DNA of 64,000 nucleotides from Vespula vulgaris (Eukaryota > Arthropoda > Insecta > Hymenoptera > Vespidae). The position numbers and the translations under genes were made by a program. Of this stretch, positions 62,339-64,000 are shown one piece after another. The notes beneath the pieces were generated by a model. The model was given only the letters and a program-made list of their open reading frames with translations. It did no database searches and had not been told where the DNA came from. Every line of letters starts with the position of its first letter. Position 1 is the first letter of the stretch. Location of the stretch: positions 10,294,501-10,358,500 of the forward strand of contig NC_066588.1 in assembly GCF_905475345.1 (NCBI RefSeq), in the 5' to 3' direction.

Positions 62339-63493
62339 CTTTGTTCCCTTTAAACCGTTATAACTCGCCTCCTATTGGTCCGATCTGGACGAAAAAAATA
62401 TGGGCGTAGAGGGCGCAACGAGCCCTTTCCAATGACCCCGGTCGGGTTCTCCTAGGTGCTATAGTTTCGGAGAAAAAAATTGTTCAAGAAAAATTTTTTT
62501 TTCCTTTGTTCCCTTTAAACCGTTATAACTCGGCTCCTATTGGTCCGATCTGGACGAAAAAAATATGGGCGTAGAGGGCGCAACGAGCCCTTTCCAATGA
62601 CCCCGGTCGGGTTCTCCTAGGTGCTATAGTTTCGGAGAAAAAAATTGTTCAAGAAAAATTTTTTTTTCCTTTGTTCCCTTTAAACCGTTATAACTCGGCT
62701 CGTATTGGTCCGATCTGGACGAAAAAAATATGTGCGTAGAGGGCGCGACGAGCCCTTTCCAATGACCCCGGTCGGGTTCTCCTAGGTGCTATAGTTTCGG
62801 AGAAAAAAATTGCTAAAGAAAAATTTTTTTTTCCTTTGTTCCCTTTAAACCGTTATAACTCGCCTCCTATTGGTTCGATCTGGACGAAAAAAATATGGGC
62901 GTAGAGGGCGCGACGAGCCCTTTCCAATGACCCCGGTCGGGTTCTCCTAGGTGCTATAGTTTCGGAGAAAAAAATTGTTCAAGAAAAATTTTTTTTTCCT
63001 TTGTTCCATTTAAACCGTTATAACTCGGCTCCTATTGGTCCGATCTGGACGAAAAAAATATGGGCGTAGAGGGCGCGACGAGCCCTTTCCAATGACCCCG
63101 GTCGGGTTCTCCTAGGTGCTATAGTTTCGGAGAAAAAAATTGTTCAAGAAAAATTTTTTTTTCCTTTGTTCCCTTTAAACCGTTATAACTCGCCTCCTAT
63201 TGGTCCGATCTGGACGAAAAAAATATGGGCGTAGAGGGCGCGACGAGCCCTTTCCAATGACCCCGGTCGGGTTCTCCTAGGTGCTATAGTTTCGGAGAAA
63301 AAAATTGTTCAAGAAAAATTTTTTTTTCCTTTGTTCCCTTTAAACCGTTATAACTCGGCTCCTATTGGTCCGATCTGGACGAAAAAAATATGTGCGTAGA
63401 GGGCGCGACGAGCCCTTTCCAATGACCCCGGTCGGGTTCTCCTAGGTGCTATAGTTTCGGAGAAAAAAATTGTTAAAGAAAAATTTTTTTTTC
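62339..63493 (+). repeat. Run of domain 1-like F/G/H monomers
   Basis: Seven monomers with GCAACG plus TTCAAG tails (62,339 and 62,504), GGCTCGTATT with ATGTGCG (62,669), GCCTCC with TTCAAG tails (62,834 and 63,164) and W (63,329). The order resembles F-G-H of domain 1, but CTAGA of type G is absent. It may be an ancestral form rather than a transfer. Confidence 0.6.
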
Positions 63494-64000
63494 CTTTGTT
63501 CCCTTTAAACCGTTATAACTCGCCTCCTATTGGTCCGATCTGGACGAAAAAAATATGGGCGTAGAGGGCGCGACGAGCCCGTTCCAACGACCCCGGTCCG
63601 GTTCTCCTAGGTGCTACAGTTTCGGAGAAAAAAATTGTTAAAGAAAAATTTTTTTTTCCTTTGTACCCTTTAAACCGTTATAACTCGGCTCCTGTTGGTC
63701 CGATCTGGACGAAAAAAATATGGGCGTAGAGGACGTGACGAGCCCTTTCCAATGACCCCGGTCCGGTTCTCCTAGGTGCTACAGTTTCGGAGAAAAAAAT
63801 TGTTAAAGAAAAATTTTTTTTTCCTTTGTACCCTTTAAACCGTTATAACTCGGCTCCTGTTGGTCCGATCTGGACGAAAAAAATATGGGCGTAGAGGACG
63901 CGACGAGCCCTTTCCAATGACCCCGGTCCGGTTCTCCTAGGTGCTATAGTTTCGGAGAAAAAAATTGTTAAAGAAAAATTTTTTTTTCCTTTGTTCCCTT
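63494..64000 (+). repeat. S-T-T run cut by the window edge
   Basis: S (CAACG, TACAG), then T with a private GACGTGACG and a TACAG end, then T with AGGACGCG, then the first bases of a further monomer. It repeats the S-T-T arrangement near 60,360. Confidence 0.7.

Larger units (their letters stand above)
54473..64000 (+). repeat. 165-bp satellite array, part right of the gap
   Basis: This is the same array in the same orientation after the N run, about 58 monomers, continuing through the right window edge, where the last base lies inside a monomer. It is built from the domain 2 variants (GTACC heads, GTTGG, GGTCCTATC, TTTCCCATG, ATAAATCG). No gene, mobile element or unique stretch is visible. 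Confidence 0.98.

Noticed and set aside
1..64000. CRISPR array
   Set aside because: The whole 165-bp unit repeats with no unique spacers, in a window with no cas genes and a eukaryotic satellite structure.
1..64000. rDNA intergenic-spacer subrepeats
   Set aside because: Such subrepeats usually span a few kb between rRNA genes. Here 64 kb holds no rRNA sequence, and HOR variation is far more extensive.
1..64000. Transposon or retrotransposon insertion in the array
   Set aside because: Every stretch can be assigned to a 162-165 bp monomer. No unit is interrupted, and no terminal repeats, target-site duplications or coding remnants were seen.
1..64000. Telomeric or simple short tandem repeats
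   Set aside because: No short repeat array such as TTAGGG or TTTAGGG was seen. The A and T runs are part of the monomer.
1..64000. Naming the host species or satellite family
   Set aside because: The monomer did not match any satellite I can recall with certainty. A repeat-database search would decide.

Overview
The whole window is one tandem satellite DNA array. A 165-bp monomer (range about 162-165 bp) repeats head to tail, on one strand orientation, from the first base to the last, with about 387 copies and one run of 200 N. I find no protein-coding gene, RNA gene, transposon, CRISPR array or unique sequence. Each consensus monomer has stop codons in all six frames, so the array has no coding capacity. 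Neither array edge is inside the window. The sequence is from a eukaryotic assembly scaffold, because megasatellite blocks of nucleosome-sized monomers are typical of centromeric or other constitutive heterochromatin. I do not recognise the monomer and do not name a species. It is about 44% GC and keeps 11 CpGs per monomer (observed/expected about 1.4 by hand count).

Layout. Domain 1 (1 to about 34,769) is built from recognisable monomer variants that I label A to P. The clearest order is a 12-monomer higher-order repeat (HOR), A-B-C-D-E-F-G-H-I-J-K-L, of 1,977 bp (1-1977 and 9229-11205). A 14-monomer variant of 2,307 bp follows it both times (1978-4284 and 11206-13512). Elsewhere the same modules are cut, fused and re-duplicated: A-G seven-mers, G-H-I-J four-mers, H-I-J three-mers. 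About 6.5 kb from the window start recurs in perfect register 9,228 bp downstream. Between 34,770 and about 37,075 there is a transition zone. Domain 2 (to 64,000) uses other variants, labelled S to W, with their own diagnostic bases and their own larger duplications (offsets 1,153, 2,640 and 3,462 bp). Near 62.3-63.5 kb, monomers resembling domain 1 types F, G and H reappear.

The most interesting points are these. (1) A 14-bp segment between two perfect 11-bp inverted arms is flipped in one of two paralogous monomers (47,759-47,794 against 45,450-45,485), a small hairpin-mediated inversion. (2) The 200-N gap at 54,273-54,472 sits in exact monomer register, and three ungapped paralogues predict that no bases are missing. 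(3) Hybrid monomers of normal length mark in-register unequal exchange or conversion. (4) There is a sharp shift in variant family near 34.8 kb.

Variant letters are my own labels from bases read by eye. Copy numbers and offsets were counted by hand from marker positions, not computed by alignment.
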